From Bimastos eiseni (lineage: Eukaryota > Annelida > Clitellata > Crassiclitellata > Lumbricidae): 64,000 bases of DNA. Positions 24,801-33,700 of the stretch are shown piece after piece (position 1 is the first letter of the stretch; each line of letters starts with the position of its first letter). The notes beneath the pieces were generated by a model. It ran no database searches, was not told the DNA's origin, and saw only the letters and a list, made by a program, of their open reading frames with translations. Both the position numbers and the translations under genes were made by a program. The stretch is from assembly GCA_959347315.1 (NCBI GenBank), contig OY365807.1:8310415-8374414 (forward strand). Reading direction: 5' to 3'.

Positions 24801-26908
24801 TGCATTGAAAGCCACCTTTCATAAAAACTCCGACACCGAGGCCTGATCCTACAGAAAAATAATCTGGTCCTCAGAGCAATTTTTACTAAATACCGAGGGA
24901 TCTTTGAAGACTTTCCTTTTCTCTGTTTAGCTTCGTGTTGAGTTGTGAACGCCTCTGATTTGAGTGACGCTATATAAATGCTCCATTACATTACATTGAT
25001 GCATGCGCTAAACAAATTATAACTATAATAATAACACCTCTCATTTTGATGCTTAGTCTATCTATACAATGGATCTCACATTTTACTCTATGCCCAACTT
25101 GTCTCATTCTCATACCCTTCCTTCTCGTTCTCTTTGTTCCTTTCCACTTCATCCGTAGTAGGCCTATCTCCTCCTTCTCCATTCCTCCTATTGATCCTCT
25201 TCTTTCTCCAGCATCCTGAAAGGCATCTGTTTTCTTTTCTCCCCTCCAGCTCAACCCCATGGGGCTATCGATAGCAACCCTCTATCCACACGAGTACTGG
25301 GCTCAATTTCCAGGTCAAGTGGTATAGGGAATATAAGAGTCTACCGCTCAGTGGGGCGATTAATCAACCCAGGGGGCCCGATCAATCTTCACTTAGCTGG
25401 AATGGGACCCAGAGTGTATACAGCAGTACAGAAGAGATACAGAGAAAGAGAGAGACAGAGAGAGACAGAGAGAGAAAGAGAGAGAGACAGACAGAGACAG
25501 AGACAGGCAGAGAGACAGACAGAGACTGGCAGACGGTGAAGAGGTAGAGAGAAATAGGCAAACACTATAGCATTTCACAATGACTACGCAGCTAATACTA
25601 TTTTTATCAGGACATTGATGCTCGAGTAGATAAAACAATGAGATTCCACCCAATTCGATTCTCAATCTAACGGTTTCGGTCGGTTTAACGTGAAAGTAAA
25701 AGTTTAGAAGTATGAGATGAAGAGCACTCTCTTCAGCAACTCTGACAGGCAGTCACGTGTAGGAAGTGTAAGTCATTGCATTTTCTTGGCCTCGGCTTAT
25801 GAGTGGCCAATCCTCGCCACCTCGCCGTCCGCTGTCTCTGAAGATAGCTATAACCAGTGGTCAATTCCAGACGAAACGAACCGGAACGCCGTTCCAGCAC
25901 TTCCTGGGGCACCTCACCCAGTAAACTAGGCAAAACAGTACTGGGCAGTTCCACCACGCTTTTACATTTTGCGCCGAAGGTTTGACGGCTATAACATTTG
26001 CACACACGTGTTCTGTAAATGGAGAAGGGACATTTCCCCCCTGGATAGTTGGCCCCCCGAGCATTTGCCACCCCGGACAACTGTCCCCGGACAATTGCTG
26101 CTCCCAATTTTGGGTAGGACATTTGCCCCCTCACCCCCGGACAATTGTCCCCTAGTGTAAATAGCAGGCATAACGTTTTTTTATGATTAAGTTCGATCGG
26201 CCCACATGTTAAATGCGACTGTTTCGTTTCCTTCACAATTTAGTGTTAGGTTAGTGCCTAATAGTGTTGTTTAGCTAATTACGTTTAGTTCGATCAAACA
26301 TTGTTAGTTTTTTATAAGCGCAGACCTTTCAAGCTGAAAATTGTAACGCTGACAACGGGGGAAGAGGCCGCAACATTTTTTATCCGGGAGGCCGTGAAAA
26401 ACTTGATGCGCGGTGGGGTAGAAGAAGGGCCCGTCCTACAGTTCAACCACCTCCACTATTACAAATTGACCACTGGCTATACCTATAACATGTATGACTG
26501 ACCTTGATTGACGAAACTCATAACTGTGTCGGCAGATCCAAGTTGTTTGTTGACAAGGTTCGACATGCCGAGGCTATCATCACTACGCCCAGTCCTGTCA
26601 TCGTCGTCGTGACGCTGTATGGTTTCATAGAGGGACATCATGTACGTCGGGGCCGAGGCACGAGACACTTCCAGCCTCTGCCGCCGCGTCGAAGGCTTCG
26701 GGATGTGGTTCAGACCTAGAAGATGGAGGAGCTCCTTCTTGACGTGCCGTCGTTGTTTCGTCGACAGGTTATACAGAAGGCTCGACGCTCCGTCTACGAT
26801 CGACTCGTTCCTCAACCTCTCGCTGGTGTCGTTGTCGTCATCATCATTACAAATCCCCGCTGCAACGGCAGCGACTAAACAAATGAGTAACGTCGTCGTT
26901 GATCGCAT
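6358..26908 (-). CDS. bmp5-8: BMP5/6/7/8-type TGF-beta ligand, whole gene (six coding exons)
   Basis: Secreted BMP ligand of the 5-8 (60A) class, expected to be made as a furin-processed dimer that signals through type I/II serine kinase receptors to Smads. The CDS joins 26908-26503, 15647-15446, 9861-9707, 9013-8771, 7942-7875 and 6615-6358, all with GT/AG boundaries and consistent phases (1332 nt, 443 aa). Order: signal peptide (about 1-19), prodomain, RRKR furin site (300-303), mature domain (304-443) with seven cysteines (343, 372, 376, 407, 408, 440, 442) and an N-glycosylation site at N384. The motifs [14 protein letters not shown] and VVRACGCH are diagnostic of the BMP5-8 class. The start was chosen at the Met that opens a hydrophobic signal peptide, not the Met 19 codons upstream. 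Vertebrate BMP5-7 split the C-terminal domain over two exons, whereas here it is one. Class assignment is firm; the exact orthologue is not. Confidence 0.95.
7875..7942 (-). CDS. bmp5-8: BMP5-8 exon 5: first cysteine of mature domain
   Basis: A 68-bp exon. Acceptor TTTTCAG|CC, donor GGCAG|GTCAGT (phase 0). It encodes [17 protein letters not shown], the counterpart of CxxHELYVSFRDLGWQ, including the first knot cysteine (C343). The usual Gly before Trp is Lys here. It joins in frame to exon 6 to give [12 protein letters not shown]. Confidence 0.92.
8350..8710. repeat. Degenerate GGAATTTCCAGGAATG minisatellite
   Basis: Recurrent variants of GAATTTC(C)AGGAATGG separated by 10-30 bp, in BMP intron 4. 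Old and strongly diverged. Confidence 0.7.
8771..9013 (-). CDS. bmp5-8: BMP5-8 exon 4: end of prodomain, furin site, start of mature ligand
   Basis: Acceptor GTTTGTAG|GT, donor CAGAA|GTAAGT (phase 1). [21 protein letters not shown] matches the LAGLIGRxGPQxKQPFMVAFFK block. It is followed by a Thr-rich linker and the basic site RRKR (residues 300-303). Six consecutive Asn (307-312, a CAA/GTT-type run on the plus strand at about 8838-8860) lie just after the cleavage site in the mature N-terminal arm. That arm is variable in the family. Confidence 0.92.
9275..9640 (-). mobile_element. 5'-truncated CR1/L2-like LINE in BMP intron 3
   Basis: The minus strand encodes [20 protein letters not shown] followed by [17 protein letters not shown], the hallmark C-terminal block of CR1/L2-group LINEs. 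The 3' end reads GGGGCGCTATATAAATC and then an (AATG)n tail (9275-9302). Confidence 0.8.
9707..9861 (-). CDS. bmp5-8: BMP5-8 exon 3: prodomain
   Basis: Acceptor TTTTTCAG|A, donor AGAG|GTCGCA (phase 1). [20 protein letters not shown] and NEGLRIHV correspond to the conserved xEEGWLVFDITATSNHWVxxPRxNLGLQLxV block of BMP5-8 prodomains. The donor is only about 65 bp from the 5' edge of a LINE fragment in intron 3. Confidence 0.9.
11188..11230 (+). repeat. 28S-like module, copy 1
   Basis: AAAACGGGAGGAGTATCTAT, GACC and TAGGTAGCCAAC, in order. It resembles the 28S rRNA segment AAACGGCGGGAGTAACTATG ... AAGGTAGCCAA (recalled from the universal domain IV sequence). It is one base shorter between the halves. 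Confidence 0.65.
11432..11474 (+). repeat. 28S-like module, copy 2
   Basis: GAAACCGGAAGGAGTAACTA then TGACCAACGTAGGTAACAAA; the GGAGTAACTATGAC core is exact. Confidence 0.65.
11788..11831 (+). repeat. 28S-like module, copy 3
   Basis: GAAAACGCGAGGAGTATCTA then TGACCGAACTAGGTAGCCAA. Confidence 0.65.
12268..12310 (+). repeat. 28S-like module, copy 4
   Basis: GAAAACGAGAGGAGTAAGTG then TGACCGACCTAAGTAGCCAA. Confidence 0.65.
12462..12504 (+). repeat. 28S-like module, copy 5 (best match)
   Basis: GGTAAACGGGAGGAGTAAGT then ATGACCACCGTTAGGTAGGC. By eye it aligns without gaps to the 28S segment beginning GGTAAACGGCGGGAGTAACT, with about 33 of 43 positions equal. Confidence 0.7.
12846..12888 (+). repeat. 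28S-like module, copy 6
   Basis: GAGGAGTAACTATGACC, then GATC, then TAGGTAGCCAAC. Confidence 0.65.
13978..14180. repeat. (GGAT/GAAT)n tetranucleotide tract
   Basis: GATGGATGGATGAATG-type repeats. Like the (TGAA)n at 9275-9302, it may descend from a LINE tail, but no LINE sequence was found beside it. Confidence 0.85.
15446..15647 (-). CDS. bmp5-8: BMP5-8 exon 2: prodomain
   Basis: The acceptor CTCTGTCAG|CG completes the codon left by exon 1, and the donor is GACAG|GTCAGC (phase 2). The translation holds FDLSS, then GALLRIYKS, then SLLLD, in the order of vertebrate exon 2 (FDLSxIP, AAEFRIYK, LFLLD). The middle is strongly diverged, as is usual for BMP prodomains. It lies 10.8 kb downstream of exon 1, across an intron full of repeats. 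Confidence 0.9.
15780..16733. mobile_element. Non-autonomous hAT-like element with perfect 8-bp TSD
   Basis: Flanked by CATATACT at 15772-15779 and 16734-16741. The termini are CAGTGTTGTATG and, in reverse complement, CAGAGTTGTATG (11 of 12). Next to both ends are GAGACCGAGACA-type repeats. At the right end a 19-bp unit (TCTCGAGACCGAGACACTG) is repeated about six times (16611-16720). It has no transposase. It lies at the start of BMP intron 1. Confidence 0.85.
16803..16870. repeat. (GA)n-(TG)n compound microsatellite
   Basis: About 22 GA units followed by about 10 TG units, 60 bp right of the hAT-like element. Confidence 0.95.
17655..18100 (+). pseudogene. Decayed CR1/L2-like LINE reverse-transcriptase 3' end
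   Basis: Across several frames: [53 protein letters not shown] and NSIPL appear in the correct order of the CR1/L2 block (LNAAAR, HWLPV, LCTPVS, LRSAARG, RSFSVAGPxxWNSLP). It has frameshifts and stops. It lies in BMP intron 1. Confidence 0.7.
18480..18545 (+). mobile_element. LINE 3' tail fragment
   Basis: GTGCGCCTCTGAATAG, then TTGAAGAGGCGCTGTATCAA: the hairpin-forming 3' end seen on the CR1/L2-like copies of the window. Confidence 0.6.
21660..21830. repeat. (TCTCTG)n polypyrimidine tract
   Basis: TCTCTG/TCTGTC repeats ending in (CA)5, on the plus strand. Its poly-Leu/Ser frames are not genes. Confidence 0.9.
23009..23551 (+). CDS. Unrecognised 180-aa open frame
   Basis: Longest non-repetitive frame in BMP intron 1. 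I recognise no domain, signal peptide or membrane segment. The nucleotide sequence contains short hairpins (CGGAATTCCG, CCCTC-CCATA-GAGGG) and a hairpin-rich style like the array at 10.8-13.1 kb, so it may be repeat-derived and non-coding. Confidence 0.15.
   Translation: MILKYLRRARFNWCPSKGKGVCMVTNQKHPSTLNIRHGAYSTSPIVTLQCERYIARQSRIGGLRVHHLPRGLKSNRASQLKHLTTWRSTQRVKLSIHKDLICSIKNSTALSILCLFMESIPPSNIAQHMGLSPVGFTSFNLGIIMAKSIGVSRSHLSLRILGIPSHLSICRSIPPIEGAV
24900..24995 (+). mobile_element. LINE 3' end fragment
   Basis: [12 protein letters not shown] followed by a stop, then GAACGCCTCTGATTTGAG and TGACGCTATATAAATG. This fits the LKTxLF C-terminus and tail of the same family, with a (CATTA)n-like tail. 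Confidence 0.6.
26503..26908 (-). CDS. bmp5-8: BMP5-8 exon 1: signal peptide and N-terminal prodomain
   Basis: Encodes residues 1-135 plus one base. [18 protein letters not shown] is a typical signal peptide. It is followed by an Asp-rich stretch, then [17 protein letters not shown] and [13 protein letters not shown], which match the latency helix (LGLPHRPRP...SAPxFMLDLY) of BMP5-8 prodomains. It ends [10 protein letters not shown], as in vertebrate exon 1. Donor CAAG|GTCAGT, phase 1. A frame stays open 19 codons further upstream to 26965, so a longer N-terminus is possible but less likely. Confidence 0.92.
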
Positions 26909-28582
26909 CTTTAGACAGCGGAGATCACCCACTGATCCAATCGTAGAAGGGATCGATAAAAACACGTCACAGATCGATCGATCGATTTTAAATCCAACGT
27001 CGCAGAAATCAACCGCCCCGAGTGGTCGCTCGGAGAAGAATGAACGGAACGAAGGACGGATGGAAGAAAGCAGAAGCGGAAGGAAAGGCCAACGGAAGGA
27101 AGGTCGTGACCTTAATCCGTCAACGGAAGCAGAGACTCAGAGACTCAGGCGAGGACCTAAGGTTCAGAGGAAGGACTTTTGTATGACGTCTTCTGTCAGT
27201 TACACACGTGACTTCAATCAACCAGTCGGATGTTCTTCCGTCTACCCGCACTCTCTCGCGGTTAATTCGACGGCGTCAGTCAATTAATTCTGCCCTGGCT
27301 TCCAGAGCGCACAGAGAGGCGAAGAAGTCTTAATCCGTTAAGTAGATAGAGAGGACTGTGTGCATGCGTGGCTCTTTGGGCCACACGGTCTCGTCCTAAC
27401 GGTCTCGTCGTTTGAAAGAGGTTCCGATTACGAGATGACGATTTCCTCAGTCAGCCGCCGACGCTCGCGAATTCATTTCGCATTTCTATCGTCTGCCCCA
27501 CTCCCTCTCTTACTTCCAAGGGGTAGGCACAGACCACCGTCCCTCCACTCCCTCGGCAGAGGCTAGACATCTGGACCCAACCAACCAAACAGATCCTACA
27601 GAAGCGGTGCGAACAAGACTAGGACACGCAGACAGCCAGACAGGCAGTCGAACGGTCAGACAGACCGGCGACGCAGCGACTACCAGAAGCCCTCTCCACC
27701 TTCCAATCCTCCCTCCCCATACTCTACCCCTCCCTCCCTCAACTATTAAGTCAAACCGTAAAAGCAAAGCTTACGCCAACTGGCCTAACTGTCTTCGGAG
27801 GAGAGGAGCCTGTCTGTCTCGCTCTCTGTTTCCTTTGATCCGTCCGTCTCTCTCCGTCTGTCTGTATAATGTATATACTACGGTGCTAGAGATACGATCT
27901 AGGCTGTTGCAACAATCTCGTCCCTTTCTTCTCGTCTCTCCTCCCTCCCTTCATCCGCAGCCAATCGGACAGATAGGTTCTTTGGCAACCTCCCCTCTCT
28001 CTCTCCCTCCCTCCCTTTTTCTCCCTGGTCTGGGCCATTCTTTTCTGCGTGTGTTAAATAAACCAATGGCTGTTCCAGAGAAAGTTTTCCTACTCATCCA
28101 ATGGACCCCAACACCAACAGACTCAGAGACTTGGGAGCTACGTTGGTCTTCCCTCCCTCTCCAGTCTCCACTCTCTTTATATCCAAGAGTCGTGCATACC
28201 CCATCACTAACAATCGCACCGAAATCCGCCACCCATCATTAACTGAAAGGACAAATATAACTAGATCAATAACGTGTGACCGGCGACCACAAGAAAAAAA
28301 CGTCACCAATGCCTCCATTCTGGTGTCCATGGTAACGGGCTGGAACTTTTCTTGGCATGTGTAGATAATCCCTGACTTGACGCAGCGCTCATGGGAAAGA
28401 CAGTGTTACGCACTCAGTTTTATGGAACTTTTGGAAAGAGGAGTGCACGATTATGATTATAACTAGTAGTAGTAAGGCAATTTCTAAGTGTCAGAATTGG
28501 GAAACTAAACAGAAAATCAAAGAACGAATAACTCTGAAATCTAAAATACGAGGGAGTAGTAAGCCAAGGGTCGATTCCAACG

Positions 28583-28597
28583 CGGAAGTGACGTCAC
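28583..28597 (+). promoter_or_regulatory. Composite ETS-CRE motif
   Basis: CGGAAGTGACGTCAC joins an ETS site (CGGAAGT) to a palindromic CRE (TGACGTCA), an arrangement typical of core promoters. It lies between the BMP start (26908) and the ASPH stop (30489). No transcript is visible from sequence. Confidence 0.4.
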
Positions 28598-29405
28598 AAA
28601 GTAGGCGCCTATTAGTCACGTGAGGAGGGTACACCTAGGCTGGTTCCCTTCCTTAACTGTGTCCTGAACAATTTTTCAGACTGGTCTCCTCTTTTAATTT
28701 ACATAGCATTAATACTAAAGGGTCTTAGACGACAGTTAAGGGCTTGTGTAGTTCTGACCAATTAAAACTCTGTATAAAATGGAGTTAACTCAAATACTCA
28801 GATAACAATGAAGGCAGAGTAGCAATTGTGTAATGCAACTGACAACAGTCGGTGTAAACGAGAATAACAATGCAGACTTAATTAACACGTGACATGAATA
28901 TATGCAAAAGGACAACCAATCTCGGCGAGTCTAACAGTACAGTCGTTAACACTTGAGTCACACAAAGAATTGTGTCAGCTGCATGCCTTTTAATACATCA
29001 GCTAAATACGTCAACAGTTATACTAAATGCCTGATTACAGAAAACAATGGCAGACAACAATTCTAACAATCTCCGTGAATCTTGAGAGCAGCTGGAGCAG
29101 CAACAACCCTCTGCATGCCACTCCCTGCAGGTTATGGTTAGTTGCTGATTAAAGACACTGTCACAACAATGATGACTAGTGTCATAACAAAAGATGATTA
29201 GCATCACCCTCCTCTTTTCTCTATACCAGGGACTAGCACTACCACAGGCTGCAAGTATTCAAGAAACACTTTGTTATACAATATACAGTCTGTGTAATGT
29301 AAGAGAACTACTGCTTGTAAGTCATTGGAGATATCAATCGACACTAGCATAGGTTGAATGCTCACAGACATCATAAGACAGTGTGGTAGCAAAGCACAGA
29401 TAATG

Positions 29406-29613
<208 letters not shown>

Positions 29614-30488
29614 GCATCTGAAGATTACTTTACTTACAGCTGTCTAGAGACACGTGTTAATACAAATGTTGGGTTAAAAGAGCAGAAGTCGGTGTCTAGT
29701 AAACGTGTTAAAATAAACTGGGCTAACATAAAAATCGGAAGATCCATTTAAGTGAAAAGTATACTGATCCCACGACTTTTCCGACTCATGAAAACCATCA
29801 GCTTAGTAAAAGTCGATGACTTCACCTCCTGCCAGCACAACTTCGTGCAACGAGTTCGCTCAGCCTCAACTGTGAGCATAGTCTTGTGCTATCCATGCCT
29901 CAATCAATGCTCATACATCACAATAAAACAACAATAACTAAATCCTAATAAAAAATAACAATAGTAATTAAGGATAGAACTCAATATCTGAGTTACATCC
30001 TCAACATTGAGCCTCCTAGACATCCATTATGCAGCGCTTGAGAGATTCAAATAAGGAGCTACATAAAATGACACAAGATACGTCAGAGGCCAAACAGATA
30101 CAAGATCAGTTGGAAAGCAATTGGAAAGCCTATCAGTAAGTGAACTATTCAACTATCTTTGTAGATTGTCTAATTAGGCAACTGTTGCGCTTGCCCACTA
30201 TAGCTCTGTGCTCAATCACCACCAGTGTTACAAGCGCCCATTCGTCACGAGCCGGGTTGCAGTACTCCGCACTGAATTTGCAAAACCTCTGCAAGGCATT
30301 GCACAAACGATCACTCACGATTGGCCACGACAAATTCGGCAAGATTATTCACCGGCACAAACCTAATTCAAACGGGCCAAACAAGTTCACTAAATGACAC
30401 AAGGCATGCTATAAAAACTGGTGTCAATGTAAATCGAGTATATCCAAATGTTGCATAGATGTGAGAGTGGCTGAAAACGACAGCTCTT

Positions 30489-30770
30489 TTAGATTGGTTC
30501 AAGAGTTTGCTTTTGAAAGGCTGTTAGCTCCGGATGCCACAAGTCGACTATTAGAACTAAACGCAGAGAACTGCCGGTGTGCCAGACCTCGTGTTCAAAC
30601 GAATCATCGAAAACTATGAACTTCCCCAGTTTCCAGACGTGAGTGTCGTTTGCGACCCGCAATCGAGGTCCTTCAGGAACAATGAGGCCCAGGTGGGCAC
30701 GGATTCGACAGTTCGTGGGACCACAGTGAGGCCACACGTGAACGCCCGGCTGCATCACCGAATATTTTAT
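30489..30770 (-). CDS. ASPH: ASPH exon 10: catalytic core and stop
   Basis: Acceptor GTTGTAG|ATA, then 93 codons and a stop. VHVWPHCGPTNCRIRAHLGL carries the substrate/cofactor loop and the first iron-ligand His; FDDSFEHEVW carries the second. SLRLVLIVDLWHPELT carries the 2-oxoglutarate-binding Arg. All key residues are intact, so an active enzyme is predicted. Confidence 0.97.
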   Translation of the reverse strand: MKYSVMQPGVHVWPHCGPTNCRIRAHLGLIVPEGPRLRVANDTHVWKLGKFIVFDDSFEHEVWHTGSSLRLVLIVDLWHPELTAFQKQTLEPI

Positions 30771-33700
30771 CTACAACCGACAGTTGATTATGCTTATTCT
30801 CATTCTGTATAAAAGGCAGATATGTGTCATCAGGAATAAAATAAATAGGTTATGAGTAGGGAATAATAGATTGTGAAAACTTATTTAGTATCTAAATAGT
30901 TTCTATGCCAATCTGTAGATGTGCTGGTCTGTGCAATGGCATAGTGGCACTGAACAGAGGAGAAATTATCATAAAACTTGTACCTATTATTATTATAACT
31001 CTGCTAAAATCAGGGTATAAAAGATTCTTTTAAAAATTAGACAGTTTTATTGCCGTGTTATTATTGCTATTTTTCAGGCATTGGAAGAAGTAGATAGTTA
31101 AAATCAATCAGAAAAATTAGGTGAAAGTGTTGAGTAAAGTTTAGTTGGAAGCATTTGCTTCGTGACAGTTAAATGAAGCAGGTCACACTGTCCGCTCTCA
31201 TAAGCCAGATTTTAACTTCAGGAAATGAGCAATTTAATGTCACAAAGAAGTCGCAAGTCTTGCAACAAGGTCAACACATTCCAGTCCAATGATTTCTACA
31301 ACATAATTATTGTATGCACAAGGAATCGGCAGATGGTCACTCATTAATCTATATTGCAGGTCATTGGAACAGACTCTCAAAAGATCTTTAAAAGATCACT
31401 CATATTTTGTGCTCGCCTCTCAATATCACCACTCCTCCTCCTCCCTGCTTGCCCTAATCTCTAGCAGTCTTCCACTTGTGATTGAAAACCAATCAGTCAT
31501 TATGCCAAAGTAAGTAAGTCATTTATGAACAGATCATAAGATGACAATGACATCAGCTGATTTATACTCAGAAACTTACAGTAAATGATGCAAAAGTCAA
31601 TTGCTGCTCAAGGTCATTAGTCAACTGCAAGATCCTTTAAACTGAGTTCTTATACGATACATATACAACGATGCTACCTTTAACCTCAACCATTATGTAC
31701 AGCTCACCTGTCCTCTCTTGCAGCCAATGGCTTCTGTAAAGCCTTCCAACAAAGCACAGGTCTTTGGCGCTCGGCGACAATTCTCCTCAATTTTTCTGCC
31801 TATGAATCAACCAAACAGAATCAAACACAGAGGTCAGTCAACTGCCAAACTACTTGCAAGGAACCTGACTGCAGAACCAAAGCACTGACACTTCAACAAC
31901 AAACTGTATCATTTGGCAAGTACACTCACGACATTAAAATGTTAAAGAAAAAGTAGAAAACAAAACACACCATCCATCCAAAACTAAAATTCATCAGTAA
32001 TTCTACTTAAATCATGACATTATTATCATTGGACTTAAAACTATAAGTTATTCTTTAAAAAACATGTATTATATATCACACTAAATAACTTGAGCATCGC
32101 AATTGCCATGTACTCTTTATAACTATTAGTTGTGATGATGAGTTCTATTCCTAAAGGCAGATCCAGTTATGCCATCCGGGGATGAGGTGAGTGAGGCGGT
32201 ATCCCAATACTTTCCTTGCAGACAATTATGCATGAGCAACTCGTCCAAGGTCGCTTGCAGTGGGCATGAACCTGCAATCTTCCAATTACAAGGCACAGCA
32301 TATACCTAGGCATCCTTGGATTATGCAAAAAGGCTTTGTAAATTTTGAGAAAAATCGCGAAATCACATAAACCACGGGTCCCAGTCATCAACAACTACGC
32401 CATCTGGTAGGTAAACTATAGCCCCTAAGCTAATAATAGCCTGGACAAACCAATTATAGTTGACACTGATCGAAATTTCCGAACTTTAACACTTTGAGTG
32501 CGACTGACGTAATAATACGTCATTCATTTCACATCGCAGCACGCGACTGACGGTAACTGGCATCATTCAGCATGCCCAACTACATTGCTATAAAATTGGC
32601 TAGTCAGCGTCCTGGGAATCTTTTCTATCACGTCTCAGATGCAAATATGACTGCCTGGAGCATAACGATGCATGCTGCTATTGTAACCTGAAGCCATATA
32701 TATATATAAATATAAATATATATATATGCGGTCTCTTGGCAGCCTTCTACGAGGCGGTCCGGGAAAGTTGTACCAAGGGAAAAAATATAGACACGTTATT
32801 TCTGCTGCACATGTCCTTCTAAGCCTGCACTCTGTGTTGTGCCATGTAATGAGGATTATCATTCAACTGCAGACTTTTAGCCAGGTTACTATAGAGTAGA
32901 GTACAGAACAGAAAAAAGTTACTATAAATTACAAATGCTTTCCAATATCTTCACATTACTGCTTATTGCTGATAGGGCTGCCGCGTGCTCTCAATAATTT
33001 CCGATAAATGCTAATAAGGCTGCCACGTGCAGACAATGATTGATACCGCGGGCAATGTGTTAAGCAAAAATTTGCGAAAACTTCATTTGGGAATATATGC
33101 GAAAACTGCCATAATCGCATAAAGCGCGGAGCCCTACACATACCACTGCAAGGTGTTAACTAGCTGTAGTATCCAGCACTTTATAGTCGCTTCTATATAT
33201 CTTGACAACTCTGGTCTGCATTGAACCTAATTCAGACAGATCAGGATAGATGGGCATACCATCTTGCCATCTTGTCAAATCGGGACAAGCCTCTGGCCAG
33301 TCATGCAGCTGTGGTGCAGTGCTGACTTAGTCACCATACCTCGTCTTAGTTTAAGATTGTCCACAAACTGCGCAGAGTTTAAAAAGGTGCTAAATAAATA
33401 TTCAACTACAAATTTACCAACATAGCAAGTGAACAATTATATCAGGTCTTATGGTTGAGTGACGGTGCATGGGCCACTACTCACTCAATGCTGCTGCTTT
33501 TAAGGAATGAAATCAACAATCAATGTTTATACTCATATACTCTTTCTTCTCAAGAAATGCCACAAAACTTACCTTTCACTTTGGCTTTCAAGGATCTGGA
33601 TATAAAACTGCTCTTCATCTGGCAACTAACCAACCTTGACTCAGATATGCAATTTCGTTTGATTCTACATGCGTTAAAAATGTTCATACTAACAATAATA

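Noticed and set aside
26640..27287. 215-aa plus-strand open frame
   Set aside because: Overlaps BMP exon 1 on the other strand and the 5' flank; its sequence is the antisense of the signal peptide and prodomain.
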